46,777 nucleotides of DNA from CANJXF01 sp043775015 (GCA_043775015.1 JAYVSV010000176.1:1-46777), one strand, 5' to 3'. Positions 34,846-44,346 are shown, numbered from the stretch's first letter. Notes: generated from the letters alone by a model not told the origin. Numbers and translations: made by a program.

Positions 34846-35982
34846 ATGGCGAAACGCGATTACTACGAGGTGCTCGGCGTGGACCGCAGCGCCAACGCCG
34901 AAGAAATCAAAAAGGCTTACCGCAAGATGGCCGTCAAATATCATCCGGACAAAAACCCGGGAGATAAAACGGCCGAGGAAGAATTTAAAACTTTAGGTGA
35001 AGCTTACGAAGCGTTAAGCGATCCACAAACGCGAGCGGCCTACGATCAATACGGACACGCGGCGTTTGATCCACGGCGGCGTGGCTCAGGCAACGGCGGA
35101 GGTTTCCATGATCCAGCCGATATTTTCCGCGAAGTTTTCGGCGGCAGTGGAGGCGGAAGTATTTTCGATAATTTATTTGGCGGCGAACGGCGTGATCCAA
35201 ACGGGCCGCAACGCGGAGCGGATTTGCGCTACGACATGGAAGTCACTTTCGTGGAGGCCGCGCTCGGTTGTGAAAAAGAAGTTTCTGTCACAAAGCCGGA
35301 CGCCTGCGAAACCTGCCAGAGTACCGGCGCGGAAAAAGGTTCAACAACCAAGACTTGCACCACCTGCGGCGGACGCGGCCAGGTCATCAGTTCACGCGGA
35401 ATCTTCAGCATCGCGCAGACCTGCCCGCGTTGTGAAGGGCGCGGCAAAATAATTGATAACCCTTGCAAAATTTGCCACGGCAGTGGACGTCACGAGCGCA
35501 CTTCAAAGATTAAATTAAAGATTCCGGCGGGCGTGGACACTGGTTCGAGATTGCGCTCCTCGGGAAATGGAGAAGCGGGAACACGCGGTGGTTCCTCAGG
35601 AGATTTGTATGTCGTGCTGCATGTCAAGGCGCACGAAATTTTTGAGCGTGAAGGCGATGATCTGATTTGCGAAGTGCCCATCAGTTTTGTGCAAGCCGCG
35701 CTTGGGGCAGAAGTTGAAGTTCCCACGTTGTCGGGAAATGCGCATATCAAAATTCCGCCGGGCACCCAACCGGGCACTTTGTTCAGGCTCAAGGGCAAAG
35801 GAATAAAAAATGTTCAGGGCTACGGCATGGGAGATCTTCATGTGCGCGCGACGGTGGAAGTTCCGACGCATTTAAACAGCGCCCAGCGGACGAAGATTCA
35901 GGAATTTTCCGAGCTGTGCGACTCCAACGTAAATCCAATCAGCAAAGGCTTTTTCGAAAAAGCGAAAAATTTATTTCGCTGA
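34846..35982 (+). CDS. dnaJ: Chaperone DnaJ
   Basis: This DnaJ co-chaperone of DnaK has 378 residues. It shows the J domain with HPD (33-35), a Gly/Phe-rich linker (about 77-110), and four zinc-binding CxxCxGxG repeats (Cys pairs at 154/157, 171/174, 193/196 and 207/210), followed by the C-terminal substrate domain. Every expected Cys is present, so the zinc finger should be intact. No dnaK is in the window. The grpE-dnaJ pairing is a heat-shock operon; I saw no CIRCE element upstream. Confidence 0.96.
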   Translation: MAKRDYYEVLGVDRSANAEEIKKAYRKMAVKYHPDKNPGDKTAEEEFKTLGEAYEALSDPQTRAAYDQYGHAAFDPRRRGSGNGGGFHDPADIFREVFGGSGGGSIFDNLFGGERRDPNGPQRGADLRYDMEVTFVEAALGCEKEVSVTKPDACETCQSTGAEKGSTTKTCTTCGGRGQVISSRGIFSIAQTCPRCEGRGKIIDNPCKICHGSGRHERTSKIKLKIPAGVDTGSRLRSSGNGEAGTRGGSSGDLYVVLHVKAHEIFEREGDDLICEVPISFVQAALGAEVEVPTLSGNAHIKIPPGTQPGTLFRLKGKGIKNVQGYGMGDLHVRATVEVPTHLNSAQRTKIQEFSELCDSNVNPISKGFFEKAKNLFR

Positions 35983-35986
35983 AGAT

Positions 35987-36005
35987 CCGAATGTTGTGCA
36001 TTCGG
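35987..36005 (+). terminator. Possible terminator after dnaJ
   Basis: CCGAATG (35987-35993) pairs with CATTCGG (35999-36005) around a 5-base loop, followed by GTTTGATCGATTT. The tail is only moderately T-rich, and rsmE starts 28 bases on, so it may be an attenuating hairpin rather than a full stop. Confidence 0.4.
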
Positions 36006-36032
36006 GTTTGATCGATTTATACAGATCAATTC

Positions 36033-36788
36033 ATGCACCGGTTTTATTTACCAACTGTCTTAGGCGCTTCGAACACGCTGACGCTGCTGGATCGGGAGGC
36101 GCATCACGCCGCGCAAGTGTTGCGCATCCGAGTCGGCGAACGGGTGTCGGTGCTTGATGGCGTTGGTTGCGAATTTCTCTGTGATGTTCAAAATGTTTCG
36201 CGCAAATCGGTTTCGCTCGAAGTTCAGCAAAAGAATTTTACTTCACCGCTTCCGTATCGAATCACGCTGCTCCAAGCCGTTCCCAAGGGGAAAATTATCG
36301 AATCGATTATTCAGAAAGCCACCGAATTGGGGGTGGCGCGAATCGTTCCGGTTCTTTCGGAACGAGTCACCACTCATCTCGACGAGAAAAGTTCGTCCGA
36401 CAAATTGGAGAAATGGCGACTCACCACCATTGAAGCGATCAAGCAATGTGGACAACCATGGCTCCCGCAAGTGGACGCGCCGATCACGCCAAAAGCTTTC
36501 CTGGCGCGTGAAGAAAAATTTGATTTGCCACTGGTCGCATCGTTGCAAAAGGACAGCCAGCATCCGCGAAAATATTTCAACGCGTTTGCGGCAAAACAGC
36601 AGCGCAAGCCGCAATCGGTCTGTATCTGGATCGGGCCGGAAGGAGATTTTTCTCCCACCGAAATGGAAGAAATCAAGTCCGCTGGAGCACTGCCCATCAG
36701 CCTGGGTCAACTGGTTTTGCGCTGCGAAACCGCTGCGGTTTATGGACTCTCGATTTTGAATTACGAACTGGGCAGCGGCGGTATTTAG
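36033..36788 (+). CDS. rsmE: 16S rRNA (uracil-1498-N3)-methyltransferase
   Basis: RsmE methylates uridine 1498 of 16S rRNA. The 251-residue protein has an N-terminal PUA-like domain (MHRFYL... REAHHAAQVLRIRVGE) and a SPOUT methyltransferase domain. The latter carries QAVPKGKIIESIIQKATELGV, WIGPEGDFSPTE and the trefoil-knot SAM loop LGQLVLRCETAA. Its length fits the family. It follows grpE-dnaJ on the same strand with a 50-base gap. Confidence 0.92.
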   Translation: MHRFYLPTVLGASNTLTLLDREAHHAAQVLRIRVGERVSVLDGVGCEFLCDVQNVSRKSVSLEVQQKNFTSPLPYRITLLQAVPKGKIIESIIQKATELGVARIVPVLSERVTTHLDEKSSSDKLEKWRLTTIEAIKQCGQPWLPQVDAPITPKAFLAREEKFDLPLVASLQKDSQHPRKYFNAFAAKQQRKPQSVCIWIGPEGDFSPTEMEEIKSAGALPISLGQLVLRCETAAVYGLSILNYELGSGGI

Positions 36789-36813
36789 CCCCTGCCCTCC
36801 GAATGGCCTTCGA

Positions 36814-39800
36814 CTATTTGGTCAGCAACGTCTTGAATTCCGGCGTTTCACGGATTGGGTTTAGATTGGCATCGGTCTTCGCAAGATTTTTCAAATCCAT
36901 TCCTTTTGGATCTTTTTTCAAACGAAGCGCACTCAACGCAAACGCTTTTTGCAATGCTTGAGTCGCCACAATTTTTCCCTGGGCCGCTTGCAAACCGCCC
37001 AAGTTATACCACGCCTCCGGATTGTCCGGCGTCATGCTGGTCAATTTCTGCACAGCACTTTCCGCGCGTGCAAACAATCCAAGCTGCACGAATCCCTGGG
37101 CGACCCCCATGAAGACCGTTGTGTCGGATTTTGGATCTGCCAAAAGCTTATCGAGAATCGCAACCGCTTCGTTGGTCTGCTTGGTTTGCGTGAGTTGCAG
37201 CACCTGATTGAAAGCCGCTTGGGTTTCCGCAACGCGACCGGACGGCGGTGGCGCACTCGCTTGTTTTTTCATTGCTTCCACCTGCGCAAGAAGGTTGTCG
37301 ATGGACGAATTATACGGATCAAGTTTCTTGCACGTTTGCACCACGAGGATGGCGTCATCGATTCGTTGCATGCTGAGGAGCAAATTGACGTAGCGATAGA
37401 CCGCTTCCGGGCTGAATGGGCAATAGGCCAACGCTTGTTTGAAGGTGAAGTCCGCTTCCTTGATCATGCGTTGCTGTTCGGGCAGCGATTTTGAATTCGC
37501 CACGCGCCACGCGTAAATCCCGCCGATCGAGCTGCGCAATTTCGAGAAGGCTTTTTGCGCATTGTCATCGCGGACGAATTTCGGGTCGCCAATGAATCCT
37601 TTGTAGTTGCGGCGTAAATAAGTGCGTTCAGCGAAATCGCAAACTTCTTTAACGGTCGTGTCGTAAGTAATCCAATTGCCGATCAGCCGGTCAGAATATT
37701 TGCTCCAAAATTCGTGATCTTTGTTCAGAATTTCCTGAGTAAGTTCCGGCAACGGCTGCCGGTTTATTTTCATGATGATGCCGGAGGGCGTCAGGTGCGG
37801 ATACATCCAGTCGAGCGGAAAACTCTCTTCGACATAGAATTCATTCGTGGGATTCGCATCGAAAATCATTTTCGTCAGAATGCCGTTGATGCTCATGACG
37901 GCGACCTGCCCCGAAACCTGAACCTTGCCGTTGTCGATGCGAAAATCTTCACCGGGCTTCATCTGGTTCAACCGATAGCGGCGTTGCGCGTCCTCCAGAT
38001 ATTCGTTGAACGCTCGCTGCGAATCATCCGGCGACGGCGTTTTGATTTCCTTCGGAGGATAAACCCCCTCCGCCCGGCGCCGTGCCTCGATGCGCGCACC
38101 CATTCCGGTAAATATTTTATCGAGCCACGCTAAACTTTTTGTGCGGAAAAAATCCTGGAAAAACGGCGGATCAATCTGCGTGCTGCGGTTGTAATGCGCG
38201 CGGATGTAGCTCAAATATGTTCCGTCCGCCAAAGCATTTTGGGTGATGATGTAAACGTCGCGCCGATCAAATTTCGGGTCGAACTTCTTTTCCGGCGGAA
38301 TAAAGCTTTCGCAGAAAATCATGTAAGTCGGCGCAAAACGACCGGGGTCCGTGCCGCCGAACAAGACCGTGTCCCGCGCCATCTCGGGATAAATATTAAA
38401 AGGTGGAGTGAACATGTCGTGCCCAAACCAGTAACCAAACCGGTGGTCGCGTTGCTCGTTGTCAGCCCAATGGGAAACGATGAGATGCGTCGGCATGATG
38501 GCGAACAACACCAACGTTGCTCCAAGACAAAAGCGCTTGGTCGATACAAGCGTTAGAATTAAAAACGCCAGGGTTAGACCGAGAAGAAATCCGCCCGGAA
38601 AAAGGTCGAGCTTATCCTGACTATTCTCCAGCGAAAGCGCTAAGACAATCAGCGCAATGCCGGAAACCACGACGGCTCCGCCCAAAGCCCATTTACGATA
38701 TTTTTCATAGTTGGTGCTGAGCAGCGCTCCGATAATGGCGAGGCCGTAACCCAGGCTCATGGCGACCATCATGTACGAAGCGGTGAAGAAAACTTTCGTT
38801 AACTCGCGACTTTGTTTGTCCGTCGATGGGTTGAGCAATATCATCAACAGCAGCGCCAGGAAAAACCAAATGGCCGCCAGTCCTATGACCCACGCTCGCT
38901 CTCGCGTTTGCATTCGCCGCAAAAAGAAAAACGGCACGAATGCGATCAACAAATAGACTTCGTTGAATTCTTCCGCAGCACTTTCGGCATACATCACCAC
39001 CTGATCGGTGAGACGACCCAGGCTATCAGTCGGATGAGTCTTTTCATATTGGCCGCGAGTAAACGCATGGACAAACCCTTCGGCGGTGCGCGGATAGCCC
39101 CAGTTCATCGGAGGATTACTCATGGAGGCAAGCGGCATGTAAAAGTAAAAGGCCGAGCCTAAAACCCAAACGGCGGTGAGAATTAGAACCGCTTTCCATT
39201 CGGTGAAAAGTTTGCGCGTTTTAATGGTCAGCCAGAGACAGCCGATGATTGATGCGATCCCGATCAAAACATAAATCGTAAACAGCGGATTAACTTTGGT
39301 TGGGTCCGGGCTGTCAAACGAGGTGATGCGATGCGTTGCCGATGCCCAAAGGCCGATGAAAAATACAATCGTGTTTCCAAGAAACAGGTCGCGCCCCAAT
39401 TTCGGTTGGGCCAGCATGATGGCGATCTCGATACCCATGGCCGCAACGATGAGGGTCTGGTGGTTTGTGAAGCTGATGCCGAAAAGGAAAAACGCCCAGT
39501 AGAGATACCGTCGCTGATGCGGCGCATACATCCAGCGCAGCAAAAGACACAACACCGCCGCGAACGATAAAACCCCGAATGTGTAAACTTCCACGATCAC
39601 CGCCTGGCTCCAGAAATAGCCGTTGAAACCGAATGCGAGACCGGCGACCAATCCGCAAACTAGGCAGAGCCAGTTTTCTTTGTTGCGCTCGATGCCTTTC
39701 AATTGGCTGATACTTTCCAAAACCATGCTGCTGCCGCGCGAAACCATCAGGCCGATTAAACCGCAGGAAATGGCGCCAGCGAAAGCCGACGAAAGCGCCA

Positions 39801-40137
39801 CGCGATAAGCAATGTTCGACACCGGAACCAGCACCGTGAACAGCCAGGAATAAATCGTCCAAACCGGATAGCCGGGCGGATGCGGCACGCCAGCGTAAAA
39901 TGAACCCACGGCCAATTCCCCGGAATCTTCCAGCGTCAGATCGGGAGCCAGCGTCAGGAAATAACCGATGAAAACCATCAGCGTGGTGATGCCAAAGGTC
40001 ATCCAATCGATGCGCCGGAAAAGCGGGGGCATGGGCAGCACAGTCGGCGGCGCCCCTTTGGCGGGCGCGGCGGGATTTTTGCCCGAGTTCTTCTTGCCGG
40101 ATGCCGGCTCTGATGGATTCGTTTGTTCTGGATTCAT
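36814..40137 (-). CDS. DUF2723 multi-spanning membrane protein with C-terminal TPR repeats
   Basis: This very large 1107-residue protein has about 12-14 membrane spans in residues 35-560. The DUF2723 opening FLTLAPDLTLEDSGELAVG is followed by VPHPPGYPVWT, with the conserved Glu-Asp-Ser-Gly and Pro-His-Pro-Pro-Gly-Tyr-Pro motifs. The long periplasmic part follows, and the C-terminal ~250 residues carry TPR-like helices. DUF2723 proteins resemble GT-C glycosyltransferases, and some are implicated in protein O-glycosylation in Bacteroidetes. A transferase using a polyprenyl-linked sugar is a fair inference, but the donor and target are unknown. It sits one base downstream of the small membrane-protein gene, on the same strand. 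Confidence 0.82.
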   Translation of the reverse strand: MNPEQTNPSEPASGKKNSGKNPAAPAKGAPPTVLPMPPLFRRIDWMTFGITTLMVFIGYFLTLAPDLTLEDSGELAVGSFYAGVPHPPGYPVWTIYSWLFTVLVPVSNIAYRVALSSAFAGAISCGLIGLMVSRGSSMVLESISQLKGIERNKENWLCLVCGLVAGLAFGFNGYFWSQAVIVEVYTFGVLSFAAVLCLLLRWMYAPHQRRYLYWAFFLFGISFTNHQTLIVAAMGIEIAIMLAQPKLGRDLFLGNTIVFFIGLWASATHRITSFDSPDPTKVNPLFTIYVLIGIASIIGCLWLTIKTRKLFTEWKAVLILTAVWVLGSAFYFYMPLASMSNPPMNWGYPRTAEGFVHAFTRGQYEKTHPTDSLGRLTDQVVMYAESAAEEFNEVYLLIAFVPFFFLRRMQTRERAWVIGLAAIWFFLALLLMILLNPSTDKQSRELTKVFFTASYMMVAMSLGYGLAIIGALLSTNYEKYRKWALGGAVVVSGIALIVLALSLENSQDKLDLFPGGFLLGLTLAFLILTLVSTKRFCLGATLVLFAIMPTHLIVSHWADNEQRDHRFGYWFGHDMFTPPFNIYPEMARDTVLFGGTDPGRFAPTYMIFCESFIPPEKKFDPKFDRRDVYIITQNALADGTYLSYIRAHYNRSTQIDPPFFQDFFRTKSLAWLDKIFTGMGARIEARRRAEGVYPPKEIKTPSPDDSQRAFNEYLEDAQRRYRLNQMKPGEDFRIDNGKVQVSGQVAVMSINGILTKMIFDANPTNEFYVEESFPLDWMYPHLTPSGIIMKINRQPLPELTQEILNKDHEFWSKYSDRLIGNWITYDTTVKEVCDFAERTYLRRNYKGFIGDPKFVRDDNAQKAFSKLRSSIGGIYAWRVANSKSLPEQQRMIKEADFTFKQALAYCPFSPEAVYRYVNLLLSMQRIDDAILVVQTCKKLDPYNSSIDNLLAQVEAMKKQASAPPPSGRVAETQAAFNQVLQLTQTKQTNEAVAILDKLLADPKSDTTVFMGVAQGFVQLGLFARAESAVQKLTSMTPDNPEAWYNLGGLQAAQGKIVATQALQKAFALSALRLKKDPKGMDLKNLAKTDANLNPIRETPEFKTLLTK

Positions 40138-40138
40138 G

Positions 40139-40573
40139 TTAACGCATTAAACTATTCGTCTTTCCTAAGGGCAAAGAGGCCATACTTGAATGGGTTTGAC
40201 CCAGGTTTGTCGATTCAAAAGTGGCTTCGCGCCAGACGTTCTGTTCGAGATTTACATCTGCTTTGCTCAGGGCGAAGGCCGATTTCCCCCACGTTCCACC
40301 GTTGGACGAAGACAAGTTATTCATCGTAATACTGGCGAAGAACAGGTTGGTATCGGGCACATTCAAATGCGACGGCGCGTGCGGACGGCTGCTCAAGGTG
40401 ACCAGCAGCGTGAACGCGCAAACCGCCAGCGGCGCGAGCCAGTTCCAGCTTGGCCACGAAGCTTTTTCCATCGGCTTCGCGGCGGGCGGGAATAAATTTT
40501 GCGCAATTTTATCCGCCGGTGGACGCAGCTTCCAGGAATGAAACAGGTTCTCCGCGTGATTCGATTGATTCAT
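40139..40573 (-). CDS. Small single-span membrane protein, possible anti-sigma partner
   Basis: The 144-residue protein has one likely membrane span (WNWLAPLAVCAFTLLVTLSS, about residues 43-62). The N-terminal soluble part MNQSNHAENLFHSWKLRPPA is short, and the outer part is Ser/Asn-rich. It has a strong Shine-Dalgarno, AAAGGAG, 6 bases before the ATG, placed inside the 3' end of the sigma gene, so it is translated in its own right. The two genes overlap by 65 bases. The position suggests an anti-sigma role, but no zinc-binding HxxxCxxC motif is present. Confidence 0.65.
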   Translation of the reverse strand: MNQSNHAENLFHSWKLRPPADKIAQNLFPPAAKPMEKASWPSWNWLAPLAVCAFTLLVTLSSRPHAPSHLNVPDTNLFFASITMNNLSSSNGGTWGKSAFALSKADVNLEQNVWREATFESTNLGQTHSSMASLPLGKTNSLMR

Positions 40574-41078
40574 GATTTTCTCCTTTCAAACAGATTCTGA
40601 GTTTCTGCAGACCGTAGCGATAGCGCCCGGCCACGGTGTTCGGCGATAGTTCCAAAAGTTCGCCAATCTTCTCAAACGTATAAGCGTGCCAGATTTTGAG
40701 GACGATGACCTCGCGTTGCTCCGTCGGCAGATCGGCCAGGCAACGCATCGCGCTTTGTTCGGCGGCGGTGTCGGTCGATTGCGCATCGAACCAGCGCTGC
40801 GATTCCAATTCGCGGGTAAAGCGACGCCAAAGGGTGCGTTTGTAATTCAACGCCCGATTCCGGAAACTGCGCAGGCAATAATGCGACGGTTCATCTGGTG
40901 CTGCGGCCAATTTGAGCAAGGCGACAAATGTTTCCTGCAACACATCTTCCGCCTCGCTCTGGGAAAGCCCGAGCGCGCGACCATACAAAATCAGCGAAGC
41001 CGCCTGCGTTTTATACAGCGCTTCGCACCAGTTGGAATTTTCGTTTATCACACCTGCAATCGCTGGATAGACACCCAC
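40509..41078 (-). CDS. ECF-type RNA polymerase sigma factor
   Basis: The 189-residue protein has sigma region 2 (ALYKTQAASLILYGRALGLSQSEAEDVLQETF; the DVLQETF helix contacts core polymerase) and region 4 (LPTEQREVIVLKIWHAYTFEKIGELLELSPNTVAGRYRYGLQKLR, with its HTH). This two-domain build is an ECF sigma factor. The start is taken as GTG 41078; a GTG at 41048 is also possible. It overlaps the small membrane-protein gene by 65 bases, and the DUF2723 gene follows, so the three may be one operon. Confidence 0.85.
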   Translation of the reverse strand: MGVYPAIAGVINENSNWCEALYKTQAASLILYGRALGLSQSEAEDVLQETFVALLKLAAAPDEPSHYCLRSFRNRALNYKRTLWRRFTRELESQRWFDAQSTDTAAEQSAMRCLADLPTEQREVIVLKIWHAYTFEKIGELLELSPNTVAGRYRYGLQKLRICLKGENHESIESRGEPVSFLEAASTGG

Positions 41079-41706
41079 TTCGCGAAATTTGTATAAAAAT
41101 TTTCAGGATTTCTTGTTTTGAAAAGTGGGTTAAGGAACGGCTCTGGAGCGGCGGGCGTCTCGCCTGCCGTGGAGCCGTGGAGTCTCGCCCGGCGGAAGAA
41201 GCGCAAGAACAGGCTATCGAGACTGGAATTTTTGCGTCCCACCCAACTTGGACGTTCTTTCCGGGCGGCGGGGCGTTTGTCCCTAAGCCATTTCACATTG
41301 AAATGCGGTGGAATGACCGAAAGCGCCTCCTCCCCCCATCCCCTTTCCTCCATCGGATGGTTTACCCGTTAGCGAAAGCCAAAAAGGTTTTTGACCATGT
41401 AGGACAACCGTCGAACGTCGTGCGGCTTGTTTTCAGGTTCAAGGGGTCGGCTGCCAGGCCGACCAGACACCCGCTTCTGTCCACACCAGGCGACGGATTC
41501 AACTAACAGTGCCAGAAGTCGAAACGTCTCAAGCAGATATTTGGAATTCAAGGGACCCACGAGGGTCGCCAAGGTTCAGGGTCATCTGGGAGATGCGGAT
41601 AGGGATGGTTAGCCAACAATGAAAGCCGATTCCGCAGTTGCGGGATCAGCGCTCCTGGAAGCAGTGTCGAGATTGCGCCCATTGACCGGATGGCAACAGA
41701 AAGCGG
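41079..41706. other. Gene-poor region with degenerate repeat-like sequence
   Basis: About 630 bases lie between the sigma gene and the TetR promoter, without a convincing gene. Near 41144-41200 there are GC-rich repeats such as GGCGGGCG...CGCCTGCC and a CTCGCCCGGCGG motif. Around 41325-41355 a CCCCTTTCCTCCATCGGATGG tract resembles intergenic repeats that I recall from other genomes. Frames here look like translations of repeat DNA, with no homology that I can name. Confidence 0.4.
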
Positions 41707-41734
41707 TTGACAATTCAAACAACTGTTTTAAATA
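41707..41734 (+). promoter_or_regulatory. Promoter and operator of the TetR-DevCAB operon
   Basis: A consensus -35 TTGACA (41707-41712) and -10 TAAATA (41729-41734) are 16 bases apart. Between them, TTCAAACA-AC-TGTTTTAA (41714-41731) is an 18-bp palindrome with 7 of 8 pairs matching, typical of a TetR operator. A repressor bound there would block polymerase directly. Confidence 0.6.
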
Positions 41735-41774
41735 TGCATTTGAAATGGGAACACTCTCGCCGGTTGCGCCAAAA

Positions 41775-42407
41775 ATGGAATCCGCCCAGGCCAAAACCCG
41801 CCAGCAACTGATTGCGGCGGCGGCGGACGTTTTTGCCCAAGTCGGTTTCCGGGCCGCAACCGTTCGCGCCATTTGCGACCGGGCCGGGGCCAACGTCGCG
41901 GCGGTCAATTATCATTTCGGCGACAAGAAAAAATTGTATCTGGAAGTCCTGCGTTTCACCCAGGAACAGGCGTTGGAAAAGTATCCGACCAATCTTGGAC
42001 TGAAGGGAGACGCTTCGCCGGAACTCCGGCTGAAGGCATTTATCAGTTCGTTTCTCTTTCGTATTTTCGATGACGGTCCGATTGCGTGGCACGGCAAATT
42101 AATGTCGCGCGAAATGATCGAGCCAACGGCGGCGCTCGATGCGCTGGTGGACGAAAAAATCCGGCCGCAAGCGCAGCAACTCTCCACCATCATTCGTGCA
42201 TTGCTCGGGCCGAGCGCCACCCTGAAGCAAGCGCGCCTTTGCGGAATGAGCGTGGTCAGCCAGTGTCTTTTTTATCACCACTGCCGCCCGGTCGTGTCGC
42301 GCCTTTTCCCCGGACAGAAATTTGGGCGGAGAGATATTGAAGACCTGGCGGAACACATCGCAGGCTTTTCCATCGCCGCGATCAAACAACTGGCAAAGAA
42401 GAAATGA
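41775..42407 (+). CDS. TetR/AcrR-family regulator with DUF1956 (CecR-like) C-terminus
   Basis: The protein begins MESAQAKTRQQLIAAAADVFAQVGFRAATVRAICDRAGANVAAVNYHFGDKKKLY, a full TetR DNA-binding helix-turn-helix. The remaining ~150 residues (ISSFLFRIFDDGPIAWHGKLMSREM and onward) resemble DUF1956/CecR effector domains. I take ATG 41775 (210 residues); ATG 41745 is possible but would give an almost leaderless transcript. CecR-type regulators are known to control HlyD-ABC efflux genes, matching the operon that follows. It probably represses its own operon through the palindrome upstream. Confidence 0.85.
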   Translation: MESAQAKTRQQLIAAAADVFAQVGFRAATVRAICDRAGANVAAVNYHFGDKKKLYLEVLRFTQEQALEKYPTNLGLKGDASPELRLKAFISSFLFRIFDDGPIAWHGKLMSREMIEPTAALDALVDEKIRPQAQQLSTIIRALLGPSATLKQARLCGMSVVSQCLFYHHCRPVVSRLFPGQKFGRRDIEDLAEHIAGFSIAAIKQLAKKK

Positions 42408-42444
42408 AATTCTTCAATCCTCATTCGTAAATCAACATTCGCCC

Positions 42445-43584
42445 ATGTATCACCTCGCCCTCAAAATGCTTTTTGCCGACCGCGCGAAATACATCATGCT
42501 GATCAGCGGCCTGACGTTCGCGGCACTGCTCATGACGCAGCAAGCCGCCGTTTTTTTCGGCATCCTCGATTGGACCAACGGCAATTTGAAAAACATGCGC
42601 GCTCAGATTTGGGTAGTTGATCCCAAGGTCGAACAGGCCAATGAAATCAAACCAATGCGCGATACGGACGTTAGCCGCGTCCGCACGGTTCCCGGCGTGG
42701 CGTGGGCGGTGCCGATGTACTGGTCGGTGCAGCAAGCGCGACTACAGGATGGGACTTTCAAACCGATCCAACTGGTGGGAATCGACAGCACGACGATGGT
42801 GGGCCGACCGGGAAATATCATTGCCGGCAAGCTGGAAGATTTGCGCTTGCCCAACACCGTGATGGTTGACGATCTCGCGATCGAGCGACTCAGCCGCGGT
42901 CGGGCGAAAATGATCGGCATCGGCGACACGTTTGAAATCAACGACAAAGAGGCGCGCATCGTTGGAATTTGCAAAACGGAGAAATCATTTTTCGGCTACC
43001 CGTATGTTTTTACCACCTACGATCAGGCGCTGCAGTTCGCGCCAAAAGTTCGCAAGATGCTCAGCTTTATCCTTGCCCATCCCGCGCCGGGTTGGACGGC
43101 GGAACAGGCCGTCGTTCAAATCAAAAAGCAAACGGGGCTCGGCGCTTACACCGAGCGACAGTTTTCGGTTTCAACGATCCTCTGGTTTTTTCGCAACACT
43201 GGAATTCCGATGTCGTTCGGCACGACGATCCTTCTTGGATTCATCGTCGGCGTGGCGATTGCCGGGCAAACCTTTTACTCGTTTATCCTGGAAAACTTAC
43301 GGCACATCGGCGCGCTCAAAGCAATGGGCGCCGGTGACTGGATGCTGACGCGCATGGTGTTGTTGCAGTCGTTCACCGTGGGATTGATCGGCTACGGCAT
43401 CGGCATCGGCCTCACCGTTTTGTTCGGTGTGGCGGTTTTGAGAAAAGGAATGCCTCCTTTTGCGCTCCCCTATCAGCTTCCGCTGTTCACCTTTGTCGTG
43501 ATCATGTTCATCTGCGCTTTTGCAGCCGTGCTCGGTATTTTGAGAATTCGCAAGCTGGAACCGGCCATCGTTTTTCGTGGATAA
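42445..43584 (+). CDS. DevC-like ABC transporter permease
   Basis: The 379-residue permease belongs to the MacB/DevC type: MYHLALKMLFADRAKYIMLISGLTFAALLMTQQ (first span), a long periplasmic domain (about 45-265), then three C-terminal membrane spans including MVLLQSFTVGLIGYGIGIGLTVLFGV. The N-terminal residues match the DevC pattern well. ATG 42445 is chosen over an earlier in-frame start at 42322 that overlaps tetR. Together with the ATPase and HlyD-like protein it would form a tripartite exporter of lipid, peptide or drug-like substrate; no outer-membrane TolC is in the window. Confidence 0.87.
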   Translation: MYHLALKMLFADRAKYIMLISGLTFAALLMTQQAAVFFGILDWTNGNLKNMRAQIWVVDPKVEQANEIKPMRDTDVSRVRTVPGVAWAVPMYWSVQQARLQDGTFKPIQLVGIDSTTMVGRPGNIIAGKLEDLRLPNTVMVDDLAIERLSRGRAKMIGIGDTFEINDKEARIVGICKTEKSFFGYPYVFTTYDQALQFAPKVRKMLSFILAHPAPGWTAEQAVVQIKKQTGLGAYTERQFSVSTILWFFRNTGIPMSFGTTILLGFIVGVAIAGQTFYSFILENLRHIGALKAMGAGDWMLTRMVLLQSFTVGLIGYGIGIGLTVLFGVAVLRKGMPPFALPYQLPLFTFVVIMFICAFAAVLGILRIRKLEPAIVFRG

Positions 43585-43602
43585 AGAACCTGAATTTTTC
43601 CT

Positions 43603-44346
43603 TTGAGCATCGAAGCAAACCACAATTCTAAAAACGGTCTCGCCGTTCGGGTGCGCAACGTCACCAAGACATTTGGCACGGGTGAAGCGCGCACGCACGC
43701 GTTGAAAGGCGTGGACTTCGACGCGCGCGAAGGCGAGTTGCTCATGATCGTCGGGCCGTCCGGTTGCGGAAAAACGACGTTGCTCAGCGTGATCGCGGGC
43801 ACGTTGGAATTTGAAGGCGGCGAGGTGGATGTTTTCCACGCGCGACTTCACGGCATGAACAAAAGTGCGATCACAAAGTTTCGCGGCGGCAACATTGGAT
43901 TTATTTTTCAGCAGTTCAATTTGATCCCGACGCTGACGTGCATCGAAAATGTCAGCGTGCCGTTGCTCATCAATGGCGCGAGCCGCTCGTTGGCGGAAAA
44001 GAAGGCCGAAGAAGTTCTCACGCTCGTTGGTCTGGGTGGACGCGGGAACGAGCGGCCGTCCAATCTTTCCGGCGGGCAACAGCAACGTGTGGCCATCGCC
44101 CGCGCGTTGGTGCATGAGCCAAAGCTGATTATTTGCGATGAGCCGACTTCGGCGCTCGATAAAGATACCGGCCATAAAATCATGGAGTTGTTGCGCGACG
44201 TGGCACGCGCGCCGGGGAGATGCGTCATCGTCGTCACCCATGATCCGCGAATTTTTCATTTCGCCGATCGCATGACTGAAATGGAAGATGGCCGCGTGCA
44301 GCGAGTTCACGAGGCGCCGCAAGCGAATGAATTTACCAGTCGCTGA
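43603..44346 (+). CDS. DevA-like ABC transporter ATP-binding protein
   Basis: The 247-residue ATPase has Walker A GPSGCGKTT (51-59), Q-loop IFQQFN, signature LSGGQQQRVAIARAL (155-169), Walker B LIICDEPTSALD (175-186) and H-loop THD (His213). It starts with TTG, 18 bases after the permease stop; no ATG lies in a better position. It is the energy subunit for the adjoining DevC-like permease, by analogy with MacB-type exporters. All catalytic motifs are intact. Confidence 0.92.
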   Translation: MSIEANHNSKNGLAVRVRNVTKTFGTGEARTHALKGVDFDAREGELLMIVGPSGCGKTTLLSVIAGTLEFEGGEVDVFHARLHGMNKSAITKFRGGNIGFIFQQFNLIPTLTCIENVSVPLLINGASRSLAEKKAEEVLTLVGLGGRGNERPSNLSGGQQQRVAIARALVHEPKLIICDEPTSALDKDTGHKIMELLRDVARAPGRCVIVVTHDPRIFHFADRMTEMEDGRVQRVHEAPQANEFTSR

